Source of the DNA: Methylomonas sp. 11b | GTDB taxonomy: Bacteria; Pseudomonadota; Gammaproteobacteria; Methylococcales; Methylomonadaceae | Assembly: GCF_000515215.1 (NCBI RefSeq) | Contig: NZ_KI911557.1 | Span: forward strand, 4,397,741 to 4,461,740 | Direction: 5' to 3' | Length of the DNA stretch: 64,000 nt | In this document: one piece after another, positions 37,734 through 46,048 of the stretch | Position numbering within the stretch: position 1 is the stretch's first letter | Layout of the letters: each line of letters starts with the position of its first letter | Made by a program: the position numbers and the translations under genes | The notes under the pieces: generated by a model | Database searches by the model: none | What the model was told of the DNA's origin: nothing | The model's input: only the letters and a program-made list of their open reading frames with translations

Positions 37734-38687
37734 GTGAATATCGACGTATTTAATGGCGATGCGGATGGTATTTGTGCGTTGTTACAGTTGCGCCTGGCTT
37801 GTCCCTTGGAGTCGACACTTGTTACGGGGGTCAAGCGCGACATCGATTTGCTAAGTCGAGTTTGCGCTGAAGTAGGCGATCAGATAGTTGTGCTCGACAT
37901 CTCTCTCGATAAGAATCGCTTGCCTCTGTGCGAGCTCCTTAACAATGGTGTCAGTATTTTTTACATGGATCACCATTATGCAGGTGAAATTCCTGTTCAC
38001 CAGGGTCTAACCTCTTTAATAAACACGGATGCGAATGTTTGCACAAGTTTATTGATGAACATACATTTAAAGCAACGCTTTACCGAGTGGGCTGTGACAG
38101 GGGCTTTTGGTGATAATTTGGATGCTTCGGCAAGCGAAGCCGCTAAGTTACTTAATTTAACGGCCCAAGAATTGCTTCAACTAAAGCAACTGGGAATCGC
38201 TATCAATTACAACGCTTACGGTACGTGTATCGATGATCTATATTTTGCTCCGGATATGCTCTATAGGCAGCTGGAAGGTTATATATCGCCGTTTGACTTT
38301 ATCAGAGATAAGGCGGAAGTTTGTCAGCAATTATTTAATGGTTATAACGAGGATATGCGTCTAGCTGCACAAGTCGACGCTGAATATAAGACAGACAGCA
38401 TCTCGGTATATATTTTGCCCGATGAAAAATGGGCAAGGCGGGTATCTGGTGTGTGGGGGAATCAACTGGCTAATCAGTACCCGGATAGGGCTCACGCAAT
38501 CGTTAGCAACAATCAACGGGGAGGTTATCAAATTAGTGTGAGAGCCCCATTGAATAATAAAGTTGGCGCAGATGTGTTATGTGCCTTATTTTCCGGTGGC
38601 GGCCGTAAGGCAGCGGCAGGTATTAATCATATTCCATACCAGCAGTTGAGCAATTTTGTAGCCGCTTTTCAAAGCCAATATCAATGA
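37734..38687 (+). CDS. DHH-family phosphoesterase
   Basis: A 317-residue protein starting with GTG (MNIDVFNGDADGICAL) one base after the cysC stop. It has the DHH-superfamily metal-binding motifs: NGDADG near the N-terminus, VVLDIS, YMDHHYAG and GAFGDN. A C-terminal DHHA1-like GG motif (FSGGGRKAAAGINH) is present. DHH proteins hydrolyse nano-RNAs, c-di-AMP or pAp. A pAp or PAPS-related role with CysC is an attractive guess, but the substrate is not readable from sequence. Confidence 0.8.
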   Translation: MNIDVFNGDADGICALLQLRLACPLESTLVTGVKRDIDLLSRVCAEVGDQIVVLDISLDKNRLPLCELLNNGVSIFYMDHHYAGEIPVHQGLTSLINTDANVCTSLLMNIHLKQRFTEWAVTGAFGDNLDASASEAAKLLNLTAQELLQLKQLGIAINYNAYGTCIDDLYFAPDMLYRQLEGYISPFDFIRDKAEVCQQLFNGYNEDMRLAAQVDAEYKTDSISVYILPDEKWARRVSGVWGNQLANQYPDRAHAIVSNNQRGGYQISVRAPLNNKVGADVLCALFSGGGRKAAAGINHIPYQQLSNFVAAFQSQYQ

Positions 38688-38699
38688 GCCAAGTTTTTT

Positions 38700-41099
38700 G
38701 TGAAAAATAGCTTATTAATTTCTTGTGTTGTTTATACGATTTTTGTCGTTTATGGCAGTTTGGTGCCATGGCAATTTAATAGTATTTCGTTAAGCGATGC
38801 TTGGTTTCGTTTTCAGAATATTGAGTATTTGACACTGGGTATTGCCTCAAGAGCAGATTGGGTTGCCAATATTCTGCTATTTATACCGCTTGCCTTTCTT
38901 TGGCTGGGTATGCTTTCCCTAAAACAACAAATTTTTGGCAGGTGCGTGTCGTCAGTTTTTGTATTGATAGGCAGTTTTTTGCTTTGTTCTGCTATCGAGT
39001 TTACTCAGTTATTTTTTCCTCCTAGGACAGTGTCCTTAAACGACATAATAGCCGAAACTTTGGGAGCCATTATTGGTGTTTTTGCTTGGTGGATTCTTGG
39101 TGAAAGATTTGTCAATTGGTTGGAAAATTGGCAAATAAATAAAACCAATTCAGTTTCCTATTTGCAAATCTACTTGGGGTGTATGTTTTTTTACAGTGTC
39201 ATGCCGCTGGATTTAACCCTAAGTCCTGTTGAGTTTTATCATAAATGGCATGAAGGGCGCGTTATTTTACTGCCGTTTTATGGGTTAAAAGGAGACGCTT
39301 TTCGAGATATATATGATTGCTTGTCTGATGTCATATTATGGCTGCCAATTCCTTGGCTATGGTATAAGTTGAAGCCTTTGGGTAAAGGCGATCTATTAAA
39401 AAGAGTTTTTTTATCGGCAGCTATAATTGAGTTTTTTCAACTGTTTGTATACAGCAGGGTTACCGATGTTACGGACATTTTCCTTGCGTTGGTGGGGGGT
39501 TTTATTGGCGTGCAATTGATAGTTTTAGATTCAAATAGACTTGCTTTGGTTGGAAGCAGTAGTGGTTTGAAAACTTATCATAGATTCGCTGTTTTATATG
39601 CGTGTTTAGCGTATTTTTTATGGGTATTGGTTGTCGGCTTTGTATTTTTGTACCCTTACGATTTTGAATGGAGTTATATAAGGCTTTCAACTTGGAGTGA
39701 TAAGTTTCTTAGAGTACCTTTTTATGCTTATTATTATGGTACGGAATTCAGAGCTATTACAGAGGTTTTTCATAAAATTTTATTTTTTATGCCTTTTGGA
39801 TTGATAGGGGGGTATGCTTTTCTGTCTGTTATTGGCCGTCATCAAGTAAGTATCATTTTCTTAGCAGTAATAGTTTTGACGGCTCTGGGCATTGAATTTG
39901 TGCAATTGTTTTTGCCAAATAAAAATGTTGATATCACAGATGTTATTTTAGAGTCTTTTGGAGGGTATCTCGGTTATTCGGTGGTCAAACTGCTGCAACT
40001 TAATAGACCTTCTTTAGCGGAGCCCAAAAACAAGCTGGAAAATGATGTTTTTTTTACGATTTCAAGGCCGCAGACTAATTTTACTGAAGGCTCTGCCCCC
40101 GTGAGTCGTCCAATAAATAAAACAAGCGACACTCGTGGGAGTCTCCTATTTTTGCTGGCAGTGGGATCTGTGTTTGTGACTCTGGGTACGTTGATATTTG
40201 TCAGTGGCTCTGAGGCTATGCCTTACAATGTGAGGGAGTTATTTGCGAAAGAATACCCAATCATCAGTGCTTTAGGTATAACCATATTGATTTATTGGTG
40301 CTTTGCATATCCGCTATTCTCTTTGGTGAATATATTGAAAAATGATAGGGGAGAGGTTTTTTTTTATGCTCGTTTTTTAGCAGTACATACGCTGATAGCA
40401 TGGATGTTGGTAAGGGCTATTGTTCCCCTAGAAAGTATACATGATGTGTTGGGATCTCCAATTTTGAGTGTCCCCGCAGAGCTAGAGCTAGCGTTTCGGT
40501 TTTTAGGTTTGTTTGGTGTTTATTCCTTAATCGCATTGATAGCCACTCATGCGGCGCTTTTTTGGGTGGTTTCAACCCGACAGTTGGTGCGGCTTTTTAT
40601 TTTGGGTTTGTTTTGGATAGTTTTGTTACTGCCATTTGGGTATTGGGTCGTGGTTATTGAAGCTGCGACGGACAACCTAACAGAGTTAATGATCAATAGT
40701 GGCTATTCTTTCTCGGTCATCTGTATTGGTATTTATTTTTTTCTGGTCGGCTGGCTAGGTTCGTCCATTTTGTTTTTATCAGTTTTTAATAAAAATCGGC
40801 GCATTATTGTTATCGGATTATTATTTATAATTTCTTTTTGGTTAGGCTATCAGTTGTTAAGTTGGGGGACTGAACAGTTTATTCTAAAATATGATACTGT
40901 TTTTTCGGCTATGCAATTTTTGTTAAGTACTGATAGAAGTCATTTAATTTCTGGCGATATATTAAAGGCGCGTTTTTTTGTGGCGCACTTTGGGCTGATT
41001 TCATTGGTTTTTATGGCTCAGGCTCCGCTGTGTATGATTTTTCGTAACGTAGTTGCGTCAAGATATTCATCGCAATTAAATAGTCAAACAGGCGTGTAA
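38700..41099 (+). CDS. Large membrane protein with three VanZ-like domains
   Basis: A 799-residue multi-pass membrane protein with a GTG start 12 bases after the DHH gene. The N-terminal 420 residues contain three successive VanZ-like units. Each begins with a Pro-Trp/Leu/Tyr-type motif (SLVPWQFN, SVMPLDLTL, YPYDFEW), has a hydrophobic segment with Asn or Lys (NILLFIPLAFLWL, DVILWLPIPWLWYK, KILFFMPFGLIGG) and ends in I-E-F-x-Q-L-F then D-x2-D (EFTQLFFPPRTVSLND, EFFQLFVYSRVTDVTD, EFVQLFLPNKNVDITD). The C-terminal half has about seven further membrane segments without a recognised domain. VanZ proteins often lie near envelope and surface polysaccharide genes. Function unknown. Confidence 0.75.
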   Translation: MKNSLLISCVVYTIFVVYGSLVPWQFNSISLSDAWFRFQNIEYLTLGIASRADWVANILLFIPLAFLWLGMLSLKQQIFGRCVSSVFVLIGSFLLCSAIEFTQLFFPPRTVSLNDIIAETLGAIIGVFAWWILGERFVNWLENWQINKTNSVSYLQIYLGCMFFYSVMPLDLTLSPVEFYHKWHEGRVILLPFYGLKGDAFRDIYDCLSDVILWLPIPWLWYKLKPLGKGDLLKRVFLSAAIIEFFQLFVYSRVTDVTDIFLALVGGFIGVQLIVLDSNRLALVGSSSGLKTYHRFAVLYACLAYFLWVLVVGFVFLYPYDFEWSYIRLSTWSDKFLRVPFYAYYYGTEFRAITEVFHKILFFMPFGLIGGYAFLSVIGRHQVSIIFLAVIVLTALGIEFVQLFLPNKNVDITDVILESFGGYLGYSVVKLLQLNRPSLAEPKNKLENDVFFTISRPQTNFTEGSAPVSRPINKTSDTRGSLLFLLAVGSVFVTLGTLIFVSGSEAMPYNVRELFAKEYPIISALGITILIYWCFAYPLFSLVNILKNDRGEVFFYARFLAVHTLIAWMLVRAIVPLESIHDVLGSPILSVPAELELAFRFLGLFGVYSLIALIATHAALFWVVSTRQLVRLFILGLFWIVLLLPFGYWVVVIEAATDNLTELMINSGYSFSVICIGIYFFLVGWLGSSILFLSVFNKNRRIIVIGLLFIISFWLGYQLLSWGTEQFILKYDTVFSAMQFLLSTDRSHLISGDILKARFFVAHFGLISLVFMAQAPLCMIFRNVVASRYSSQLNSQTGV

Positions 41100-41197
41100 T
41101 GAAGTACTTAGTCGTTCTTTTGTTTGCCAAGTGGCAATTTTAATTTTTTATTCTGTTTTTTAAATTGATATGTATTTTTGCGATTGGGTAGTCTTGC

Positions 41198-42076
41198 ATG
41201 ATATTTAGAGGTTTTCCATTCGCACTTATGCTGATGGCATTGTTGAGCATATTCTTTACTAATGTGGTAGCGATGGGTGTTCAGGCTGATCTTGTCGTAG
41301 ATAATGTTAAAGAAAAAGATGACAAAGAGAAGATTCAATCAGCTCCAGATGGTGTTAAAGATATTCTAAGTTCGGTTGGTATTAAAAAAGATATTGCTAA
41401 AATCCATGATCATGAAATAGGCGTCGAAAACATCAGAGGCAAGGTTTCTCCGGGCGAACCCGCTGTTGATGATTATTCGATTTCACGACCTATATTTCGT
41501 CAGCAGGAAAAAATTAATAAAACTACGCAGGATTCCTTTTTTATTCGAGATTTTTTTGATACCAATTTTGTTGGGGGTATAGAAAACTACAATTACTCCG
41601 ATGATGTATTTTCGTCTAAAAAATTCCTGGATGAAGTACGAGATGGTCTTGGGGAAGGAATATATAGCAAATTAGTTTGGACGTATTACGATCTTAAAGA
41701 TATTGATGACAGAATATATGCTAGCATGGTCGGGTATGATTTAAGTAGCAGCAGTTTGTTGGGAAAGTTACAACAATTTATCGGGGTGGATGAGAATCTG
41801 AATGCTATGATGGTTTTCAAGAGCAGTCTTGGGATAACTGGGAAACCTGACGGCGTTGGGGGTAGTAAAAATCAAGATTCCAATACTAATTCCAAGGTTA
41901 TACTTGACTTTTCTCAACGTAATTTCGCAAGAAAAGAAGATGTCGACACTGGGCGACTTCAATATATTTTAGAATACTTGACGATAAAGAATTTTATATA
42001 CAGCTTATTGGCATTAATGGGATTTGGTTCGGTTTGGCGGATGTTCAGGTTTTTTGTTAAGCAAGATTTAAGATAA
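41198..42076 (+). CDS. Orphan exported protein with C-terminal membrane anchor
   Basis: A 292-residue AT-rich gene. A signal-type N-terminus (FPFALMLMALLSIFFTNVVA) is followed by a charged, Lys/Asp-rich region (KEKDDKEKIQSAPDGVKD). After a soluble part come a hydrophobic segment (FIYSLLALMGFGSVW) and a basic end (RMFRFFVKQDLR). The pattern of signal, soluble part, hydrophobic helix and basic tail resembles a sorting-signal layout, but no PEP or LPXTG motif is present. I recognise no family. The gene lies 98 bases after the VanZ-repeat gene, and both are more AT-rich than their neighbours. Confidence 0.55.
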   Translation: MIFRGFPFALMLMALLSIFFTNVVAMGVQADLVVDNVKEKDDKEKIQSAPDGVKDILSSVGIKKDIAKIHDHEIGVENIRGKVSPGEPAVDDYSISRPIFRQQEKINKTTQDSFFIRDFFDTNFVGGIENYNYSDDVFSSKKFLDEVRDGLGEGIYSKLVWTYYDLKDIDDRIYASMVGYDLSSSSLLGKLQQFIGVDENLNAMMVFKSSLGITGKPDGVGGSKNQDSNTNSKVILDFSQRNFARKEDVDTGRLQYILEYLTIKNFIYSLLALMGFGSVWRMFRFFVKQDLR

Positions 42077-42314
42077 CTGCGCCTCCAAAAACATTAAGAA
42101 ATCTTGTACATCTTTTGATGGAAAAAGTCGGGATAGGTTCTTGCTATTGAACTTGCCCCTATCGGTCTGTCAGCGGCTGAAATGGTCAATAAAAACCGGA
42201 CACCGGTTTAGGCAGCGTGTTTCGAAAACTCCCGCTCGAATTCGATCAGAGTGATCTTGTCCCCATCTATCGGACACTCGGCTAAGAGAGTAATCTCTAA
42301 CCCCGAGGAAAATC

Positions 42315-42578
42315 ATGAAAGCTGAAAACAAATCAAAGATCCCCGTTGTACGCAACAAATATACCGCGCAGTTTAAAGAACAGGCCCTGGAGCGTGCCGA
42401 CAAGGATGGCATACCAAAGAAGGCCAAAGATTTAGGGCTCGCCGAATCGATGCTGTACAACTGGCGAGCCAAAAGTCGCCAAACGGGACAGCCCTTCGAA
42501 GATCAACGCTACAGCAAGCCGAAGTGGCGCGGCTTAAACGAGAAAACGCCCGACTGGAAGAGGAAGTCGCCTTTTTAA
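42315..42578 (+). pseudogene. IS3 orfA remnant (frameshifted)
   Basis: The start KAENKSKIPVVRNKYTAQF and the HTH region (KKAKDLGLAESMLYNWRAK) are intact. From about base 42508 the expected coiled-coil sequence (LQQAEVARLKRENARLEEEV) continues in a different frame, showing a one-base indel. A slippery A-run before GCGG remains farther on. Confidence 0.75.
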
Positions 42579-43018
42579 AAAAGGCGGCAGCGTATTTATG
42601 CCCTGTGGGTAGTTTGCCAAACAGCCCAAGTGAAGTACGCCATGATCAAAGCCAATGAAGATCAATTTCCTGTGGGTCTCATGGGTCTCATGTGTCGCCT
42701 GTTAGCGGTCTCACGGAGTGGCTACTACGACTCTGGAAACACAAGCCGCTTTCCGCAGAGGCGAAGCCAATAAATGGCTAGCCAATGATATTAAACGTAT
42801 TTTTGAGGATGAGAAAGGCCGTCTTGGTTAGCCCAGAATTACACAACGGCTAAAAGACGAAGGCAAATCAGCGGGCCGACACCGCGTAGCCAGAATCATG
42901 CGAAGCTATGACTGTAGAGCGAAAGCGGCTAAGAAATACAAGGCGATAACGAACAGAAACCACTCGATACTGGTCGCACGGTAATCCCTCCATTTTGAGC
43001 AGAGTCTAAAAGTAGAGG

Positions 43019-43860
43019 TTAAGCGGCGAGTGCCAACTTTTGTTTTGGCGTGATGCCGCCAATAGCCATGTTGGGCCGTTCATGATTGTAGGTCCATAAT
43101 CAGCGTTGGGCAAAATCCTGAACCTGGGTGATTGAGTCAAACAGATACTTAGCCAGCCATTCGTAACGCACCGTTCGATTATAGCGCTCAACGTAGGCAT
43201 TCTGTTGCGGGTTGCCCGGTTGGATATAGTTGATCTGGATTCCCTGTTGCTCGGCCCAGGTTTTTAGCGTCTCGCTGATGTATTCCGGCCCATTGTCGCA
43301 GCGAATGGCGTCAGGTTTTCCGCGCCATTTATGCCCTATGGGTGCTTGATGATGCGATCAAAGGTGCGGGTGACCCGCAGCGTTGGTAACGAAAAATCCG
43401 CTTCTATCCCTAAGCCTTCCCGATTAAAGTCATCAATGACATTGAGCAAGCGGAACGCGCGCCCATCAGCCAGTTGATCGTGCATGAAATCTATCGACCA
43501 AACGGCGTTGATGCGGTCCGGAACAACCAAGGGTTGCGGGGTTTCCCTCACTAAACGCTTTTTAGGCTTGATCCGCAGGTTGAGTTCGAGTGCTCGATAA
43601 ATCCGATAGACCCGCTTGTGATTCCAACGAAAGCCTTTCACATTGCGCAAATACAAGTAGCACAATCCAAAGCCCCGCGTGCGATGGGTGTCCGTCAGAC
43701 GCCTCAGCCAGTCGGCAATCTCGGCGTTTTCCGTCGAGAGCTTAGACTGATAGCGATAACCGCTCTGGCTGATGCCTAAAGCCGAACACACCAACCGAAG
43801 ACTGGCCCGCTTAGCTTGCAACAGGGTTTGCGCCATCTCGCGTCGGCAAGATGGCGTTAG
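43019..43860 (-). pseudogene. Inner IS3 orfB transposase with frameshift and nonsense lesions
   Basis: Recognisable segments are [44 protein letters not shown] (first catalytic Asp), IRCDNGPEYISETL (second Asp) and PQQNAYVERYNRTVRYEWLA (Glu). One base is missing near 43346, where the frame after RIIKHP is lost, and a TGA replaces a tryptophan codon in QR-stop-LWTYNHERPN, so a full-length product cannot be made. Confidence 0.78.
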
Positions 43861-44123
43861 GCCTTTTTTTCCAAGGCTTCCTTGATAATTTCGGCCTTTA
43901 GCCGTTCTTCGGCATACATTTTCTTCAGTCGCCGGTTTTCGTCTTCGAGTTCTTTCAGGCGTGCCATCAAGGACGCATTTATGCCGCCATATTTGGAACG
44001 CCATTTGTAAAACGTGGCAGAGCTAACACCGTGTTCCCGGCAAATCTCAGGCACTGGCGTGCCGGCGTCCGCTTGCTTCAAAATCGCCAGAATCTGGCTG
44101 TCACTAAATCGTGAGGTCTTCAT
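43857..44123 (-). CDS. Inner IS3 orfA (HTH transposase subunit)
   Basis: An intact 88-residue protein: [36 protein letters not shown] and a leucine-zipper end ([20 protein letters not shown]). It ends in an A-rich slippery stretch (GAAAAAAAGGCC), where -1 frameshifting would normally make the OrfAB fusion. Its partner orfB is defective. Confidence 0.85.
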   Translation of the reverse strand: MKTSRFSDSQILAILKQADAGTPVPEICREHGVSSATFYKWRSKYGGINASLMARLKELEDENRRLKKMYAEERLKAEIIKEALEKKA

Positions 44124-44747
44124 GTAAAACTTCCTTCGTCTGTTACGAGAAAATTCTACTTTTAAACGCTGCTTTTTTCAGGGGGGGATTACCGCACCGA
44201 ATCTGTTGGAACAAAATTTCACGGCATACGGCCCTGATCAAAAATGGGTGTCGGATATCACCTATATTTGGACGGAAGAAGGTTGGTTGTATTTAGCGGT
44301 GGTGCTTGAGCTTTATTCACGTCGAGTAATCGGTTTGGCCATCGGCGAGCGAATGACGGCAACGCTGGTTTGTGATGCCTTGATCATGGCGTTATCGCGT
44401 CAACAAATTCCAAAAGGTGTGGTTGTCCATTCGGAGCGGGGAGTCGGCATTGCTCTGCCGCTTATCAGAAGCTTTTCACCAAACACCAATTGATTTGTAG
44501 CAGGAGCAAGACAGGCGATTGCTATGATAATGCCGCCATGGAAAGTTGGAACCACAGCTTTAAAGTCGAAGCGATTCATGGTGAACGGTTTTTAACCCGA
44601 TCAGCAGCCAAGTACCAAGCGTTCGAATATATCGAAGTGTATTACAATCGAAAATGGCTTCATTCCAAATTGGGCTATGTCAGCCCGGAAGTATTTATAG
44701 CTAAAAAAATCCCTTAGTTCAGTGTCCTTCAAATCCGGGCAAGATCA

Positions 44748-44875
44748 CTTTGCGATATACCCAGATGATCGACCGCTTGTTGCTGGCTGTAGTCTTTTTC
44801 CAGAACCAGTCTGGTGGCATTTTGTTTGAATTCCAGGCTGTATTTGGGTCTATTGTATTTTTTGTCGTTACTCAT
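44748..44875 (-). pseudogene. Outermost IS3 orfA start fragment
   Basis: The first 43 codons of an IS3-type orfA (SNDKKYNRPKYSLEFKQNAT, then LVLEKDYSQQQAVDHLGISQ) on the minus strand, cut off at the boundary with the middle IS. Confidence 0.65.
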
Positions 44876-44993
44876 GGTCACTTCCGCTAGCATTATAAAT
44901 TCTGCCTTTAGAAGTGTCCGGGATTCTTAGACCATTTCAATATAGCGTGGTATGTATGAGAGTGGCTAGGACATGTACATGTAGCAAGCCAAT

Positions 44994-45029
44994 AAAAAGC
45001 CACCTAAGTTTTTAAGGACTTAAGTGGCT
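44994..45029 (-). terminator. Rho-independent terminator of the PEP-CTERM gene
   Basis: On the minus strand AGCCACTTAAGT pairs with ACTTAGGTGGCT and is followed by a T-run. It lies about 60 bases after the PEP-CTERM stop codon. Confidence 0.8.
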
Positions 45030-45091
45030 CTTTAAGCTTTAACAAAAAGCGGGATTAATTGCGTTATAGCAAATGTATCTCGCCAGATTTA

Positions 45092-45859
45092 TTAGCGGTA
45101 GTTTTTACGCAAGCCCATGCCTAACAAACCGACAGACAGCAAAAGCAATGAGCCTGGCTCAGGAACTGAAGCTGTTTTGCCTCTTAGTTCGCCAGTTCCT
45201 GTCAGAAGACCAGGAACACCAGCTGGTTGAAAGCTATCAGAGAAGGTGAAGTCCGCGTTGGTTGCGCCGACAGAGATTCCATTAATAACGTCAATGGTGT
45301 TTGTATCAAAGAACGGTGCAGCTACGCCCCCTGTTACATCCCATGCGCCATAGCCGCCACCGGTGTCACCAGTAGCGCTAATAGAGGCTCCATTTAACTC
45401 AGCTAAAATTGAACCCAAGCCGTTAACTGCACCAAATGCGGCATAATCGTGCCCGGTCAGTGTTAGCCAGAGGTTGCCGTCGTTTGCTGTGGCGCTATTT
45501 GATGCATCGAAATCAGCGGTTGGGTCAACATAAAACGACAAGGTTGCCAAATTGAATATAGCTTCGCCTTTGGTGTCGCCGTCAAAATCACCAGCATTTG
45601 CCAATGTATATGTTCCAAAATAGCTCAACTCTGAGCCCGCGCTAACGAAGTTTGTAATGCCGTTAATATTAGACACTGTACCGTAAACGGTCACAATATC
45701 ACCTACGGTATTCACGTCGTTTTCCCAGATTGTGCCGTTGAAGGTTAAGTCGAAGCCGCTAGCTTCATTCCACGTTACACCGCCGACGCTGGCAGCAAAA
45801 GATAAGCTAGGGGCGATAAGTGCGCCCACCAATGTGAGCTTTGCAATTGAGTGTTTCAT
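45092..45859 (-). CDS. PEP-CTERM sorting domain protein
   Basis: A 255-residue secreted protein. The ATG preceded by AGGAAA is chosen because a longer frame would cover the promoter. A signal peptide (SIAKLTLVGALIAPSLSFAA) starts the protein, and the C-terminus has the sorting signal VPEPGSLLLLSVGLLGMGLR followed by KNYR: the Pro-Glu-Pro motif, a membrane helix and a basic tail. The part between is acidic, Gly/Asn/Thr-rich with beta-strand character and no catalytic motif. Exosortase (XrtA class) should process it at the PEP motif and place it at the cell surface, probably with the exopolysaccharide. A sigma-54 promoter lies just upstream. Confidence 0.9.
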   Translation of the reverse strand: MKHSIAKLTLVGALIAPSLSFAASVGGVTWNEASGFDLTFNGTIWENDVNTVGDIVTVYGTVSNINGITNFVSAGSELSYFGTYTLANAGDFDGDTKGEAIFNLATLSFYVDPTADFDASNSATANDGNLWLTLTGHDYAAFGAVNGLGSILAELNGASISATGDTGGGYGAWDVTGGVAAPFFDTNTIDVINGISVGATNADFTFSDSFQPAGVPGLLTGTGELRGKTASVPEPGSLLLLSVGLLGMGLRKNYR

Positions 45860-45910
45860 AAAATTTCCTGTTTTAATGGGTTGTAAGAGTGTTGGTTTAC
45901 GTTTTACTTG

Positions 45911-45927
45911 AAGCAGAAAGCGTGCCA
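45911..45927 (-). promoter_or_regulatory. Sigma-54 promoter of the PEP-CTERM gene
   Basis: On the minus strand TGGCACG-CTTT-CTGCTT has GG and GC exactly 10 bases apart, an excellent match to TGGCACG-N4-TTGCW. It ends 51 bases before the start codon. PEP-CTERM genes in several proteobacteria are known or predicted to be RpoN-dependent under the PrsK/PrsR two-component system. Confidence 0.85.
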
Positions 45928-46048
45928 TATAAAAAATACCTATAAAACAATAAGTTATTTTTTTAAGAATTTCAGATGTAAAAATTCCCGACAGGCTTGC
46001 TCTTGTTTCCTAATGCAGGGTGATTTTGGCCGTTGGCGTTACGAGAGT

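Larger units (their letters stand above)
42980..44193 (-). mobile_element. Inner IS3-family element, inserted in the middle IS
   Basis: A 1214-base element with inverted ends GGTAATCCC...AAAAGTAGA on both sides. It is flanked by a 4-base GCAC duplication (42976-42979 and 44194-44197); removal of the element and one copy restores the host orfB frame. It carries orfA and a damaged orfB on the minus strand, so it is the youngest of the three elements yet already defective. Confidence 0.82.
42640..44717 (+). pseudogene. IS3 orfB transposase, broken and split by the inner IS
   Basis: Fragments of one DDE transposase: before the inner element KYAMIKANEDQFPVGLM, RLLAVSRSGYY and RITQRLKDEGKSAGRHR; after it [20 protein letters not shown], then, in another frame, DCYDNAAMESWNHSFKVE with the catalytic Glu. 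A TAG stop near 42830, a 9-base tandem duplication and an altered second catalytic segment (HSERG with a shifted frame) show it is dead even without the insertion. Confidence 0.78.
42252..44747 (+). mobile_element. Middle IS3-family element (decayed), interrupted by another IS
   Basis: Imperfect inverted ends start with TGATCTTG on both sides. Without the inner insertion the element would be about 1.28 kb, a normal IS3 size. The orfA and orfB remnants run on the plus strand and are frameshifted. The sequence at the inner insertion reads VAPNLLEQ when the inner element is removed. Confidence 0.7.
42178..44939. mobile_element. Nested IS3-family insertion region (outermost relic)
   Basis: TGAAATGGTC-type ends lie at both limits (TGAAATGGTCAATAAAAACCGGACAC on the left and the matching TGAAATGGTCTAAGAATCCCGGACAC read in from the right), which makes them a terminal inverted repeat of one old element. 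Only 74 bases of the right-hand end of its gene (an EFEREFSKHAA tail on the minus strand) and 192 bases with the start of its orfA survive. They do not reconstitute a transposase, so the middle was lost. No target duplication is visible at the outer ends. Confidence 0.6.
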
